Shown one piece after another: positions 62,539 to 64,000 of a DNA stretch of 64,000 bases. The DNA is taken from NCBI GenBank assembly GCA_030374765.1, contig JARGXX010000068.1, positions 4,526,001 to 4,590,000 on the forward strand, in the 5' to 3' direction. Position numbers and translations under genes: made by a program. The stretch comes from Agarophyton chilense (Eukaryota > Rhodophyta > Florideophyceae > Gracilariales > Gracilariaceae). The notes under the pieces were generated by a model. It was not told the DNA's origin. It made no database searches and was given only the letters and a program-made list of their open reading frames with translations. The stretch's first letter is position 1; each line of letters starts with the position of its first letter.

Positions 62539-63192
62539 CCAAAGAAAACAAAAAGAAGCAATTATGATGTCGACGACTCTGGCAGTAAACATTAAGAAGA
62601 AACCGCAAGAGGCACCGGAACACTTATTATTCCAAACTAAGCTAACTTCAATGGATGGGATGGGCTCTTGCCGAGTTTACCAGCCAGGGCTTCTTGCGGC
62701 TAGATTTGCAATTCGGGTGCAGACATCTGACAACTGGCCCATTTCATTCTGTATCGCTCTCTGAAGGACTACGGGGGGTTCAGAAAAACACTTAATAATG
62801 ATGATGTTTCTGCAAAGCTTTTTTCAGTACCCGAGAAGATGACCATGTCGTAACGGATTGATAGAAGAGAATTATCTAAAGTTTCAACCCTGAAACTTCT
62901 CAACGGTTTGAGAGTAAGGTTTACAAGTTTTCGGGGTGGCTTGCAGAGGGTTTTCTGCTTATGATGAAAAATTCGATGCTCCTGAATATTTTGCATAAAA
63001 ATACTAGACGTGCAGCTACTTCAAAAAGCCAGGATGTGGTGCAAATCGTTTTTCGTCCAACATGCATCATGATGAGAGATGTAACCGTTGTGGAAAAATA
63101 GTTCACTCGGATACCACGTTTTGGTCGAATATAAAGAGAAAAAACAGTCTTTTCGTCGCTTTCGAGAGCGCATAGTCCGAATAGATATATGT
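62539..63192. other. Short unassigned stretch between transposons
   Basis: No supported gene; AT-rich with ORFs under 90 codons. Confidence 0.35.
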
Positions 63193-64000
63193 AATGAAGC
63201 TCAAGAAAGTGGACCCAGTCGATCATGTTGCAGCGGTACTGGAGGTTACTGCGGGAGATTTTCTCTCCGCCGCGAAGAGGATTGCAGATTTGCAGGCCCT
63301 TCCGAAGCAGCATCGCGGATATTTGATGGACAAATAAGCCTTGGTCAAGGGTACTCCAAAAGTTCCCTGTGTTTTCCCGAAGATGAAGAGTAAGAGGTCG
63401 ATGAAAACGAAAAGATCGTCTCACTTTCTACAGGATCACGTTGGCAAGTACAAAGTAATAGCAGAGTTAGCAGCTGCTGCATCCGGATTATCTTTTGAGC
63501 AGCTGCTTTGCGGTGAGGCAGAGGAGTCTAGAAAGCTTTTGAAGCGTCTTTTTGCAGGGAGAGTGCCAATGACTCATGTTTCCGTTCTGCACGTCACTGC
63601 TAATCCCCACCGTTTGAAGGTAGTCGATATTAGGCTCTATGAAACTCAATCCAACGCCCTCTTGGACTCTGTAGCAGTTCCTAACCGTCTCTCGTCACGA
63701 ATGTGTGAGCAGCTGATCATCCAACCTTTTCCAACCACTAGGAAAGTGACCGTGGGAGATTGGAACGCCGCGAACCTGTTGGGTTGTGTGAAGGACATCT
63801 CGGTCTCTTTCAGAAGTCTTGGAGTTTCTCTAGACTTTTTTGTTGTTCAGAACACTCCTTTTGACGTGGTGATAGTATGTTCGACCGAGGAAGCCCTACA
63901 GGCGCAGCTGGACTTCCGCCGCCAACAGAAGAGTCTTTCTTTCGGCCCGGAAGAAAAGCTGTTGCCATTATAAAACGAGCCTCCCATCATCGAAGGAGCT
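63193..64000 (+). pseudogene. Gag/protease fragment of another retrotransposon, right end beyond the window
   Basis: ATG 63193 opens MKLKKVDPVDHVAAVL and stops at 63334-63336; the reading continues, one frame off, from about 63341 to 63973. The second part ends in a retropepsin-like domain: ALLDSVAVPNRLSSRM where the active site D-S-G-A is expected (Gly is Val here), then VGDWNAANLLGCVKDISVSF, LDFFVVQNTPFDVVIVC and a closing LDFRRQQ. Order and spacing match the protease of Ty3/gypsy-type polyproteins. The loss of the active-site Gly and the frame break mark it as dead. Pol may lie to the right. Confidence 0.6.

Noticed and set aside
1..64000. CRISPR arrays, bacterial operons, Shine-Dalgarno sites
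   Set aside because: None seen; TATA boxes, spliceosomal intron signals and gene types are eukaryotic.

Overview
The window is eukaryotic nuclear DNA, most likely from a multicellular red alga (florideophyte-like). That is inferred from several features: short, nearly intronless genes; good TATA boxes; a secreted hedgehog-type Hint protein; a plastid/thylakoid-targeted hydrolase-like protein; and gene clusters separated by transposon graveyards. No bacterial operon logic or RNA gene was recognised. The taxon is an inference; the intron-poor, transposon-rich layout is seen directly.

Layout. 0-12.8 kb is a gene cluster: a DDHD-type phospholipase running off the left edge, a CUE protein, a secreted Cys-rich Hint protein, a membrane RING E3 ligase, DPH7 (diphthamide pathway), then after a 3.9 kb gap a secreted metallo-beta-lactamase-fold protein with one clear 105-nt intron. 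13-30 kb is almost entirely mobile DNA: a decayed PIF/Harbinger transposase with an accessory ORF, a piggyBac-type relic marked by TGACCTCATATGAGGTCA palindromes and a ~0.5 kb dispersed repeat, and a Ty3/gypsy-type element reduced to gag-protease-RT. About 7 kb in this zone gives no recognisable coding signal. 30-38 kb holds a 1336-residue WD-repeat/disordered protein, a proline-rich protein and a thylakoid-type alpha/beta-hydrolase homologue. 39-40.4 kb is a nearly intact Tc1/mariner element bounded by TA. 41.7-53 kb is a second gene cluster, extremely GC-rich in places: A20/AN1 zinc finger, F-box/LRR protein, two divergent paralogues of an unknown secreted/membrane family, an Ala/Arg-rich unknown, a bZIP factor and an MSP-domain (VAP-like) protein. 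53.4-62.5 kb looks like a piggyBac element with TTAA-CCC ends that was later split by a DIRS-type tyrosine-recombinase retrotransposon (gag, RT-RNase H, YR) flanked by ~0.21 kb direct repeats. The last kilobase carries a gag/protease fragment of another retroelement.

Most host genes are unrelated housekeeping or signalling genes, so there is no single pathway. Several point to ubiquitin signalling (CUE, RING, A20/AN1, F-box). The best candidates for undescribed biology are the paralogous membrane-protein pair at 45.5 and 47.7 kb, the Hint protein with its CxGxxC repeats, the hydrolase homologues that lack canonical catalytic context, and the palindrome-bearing piggyBac family.
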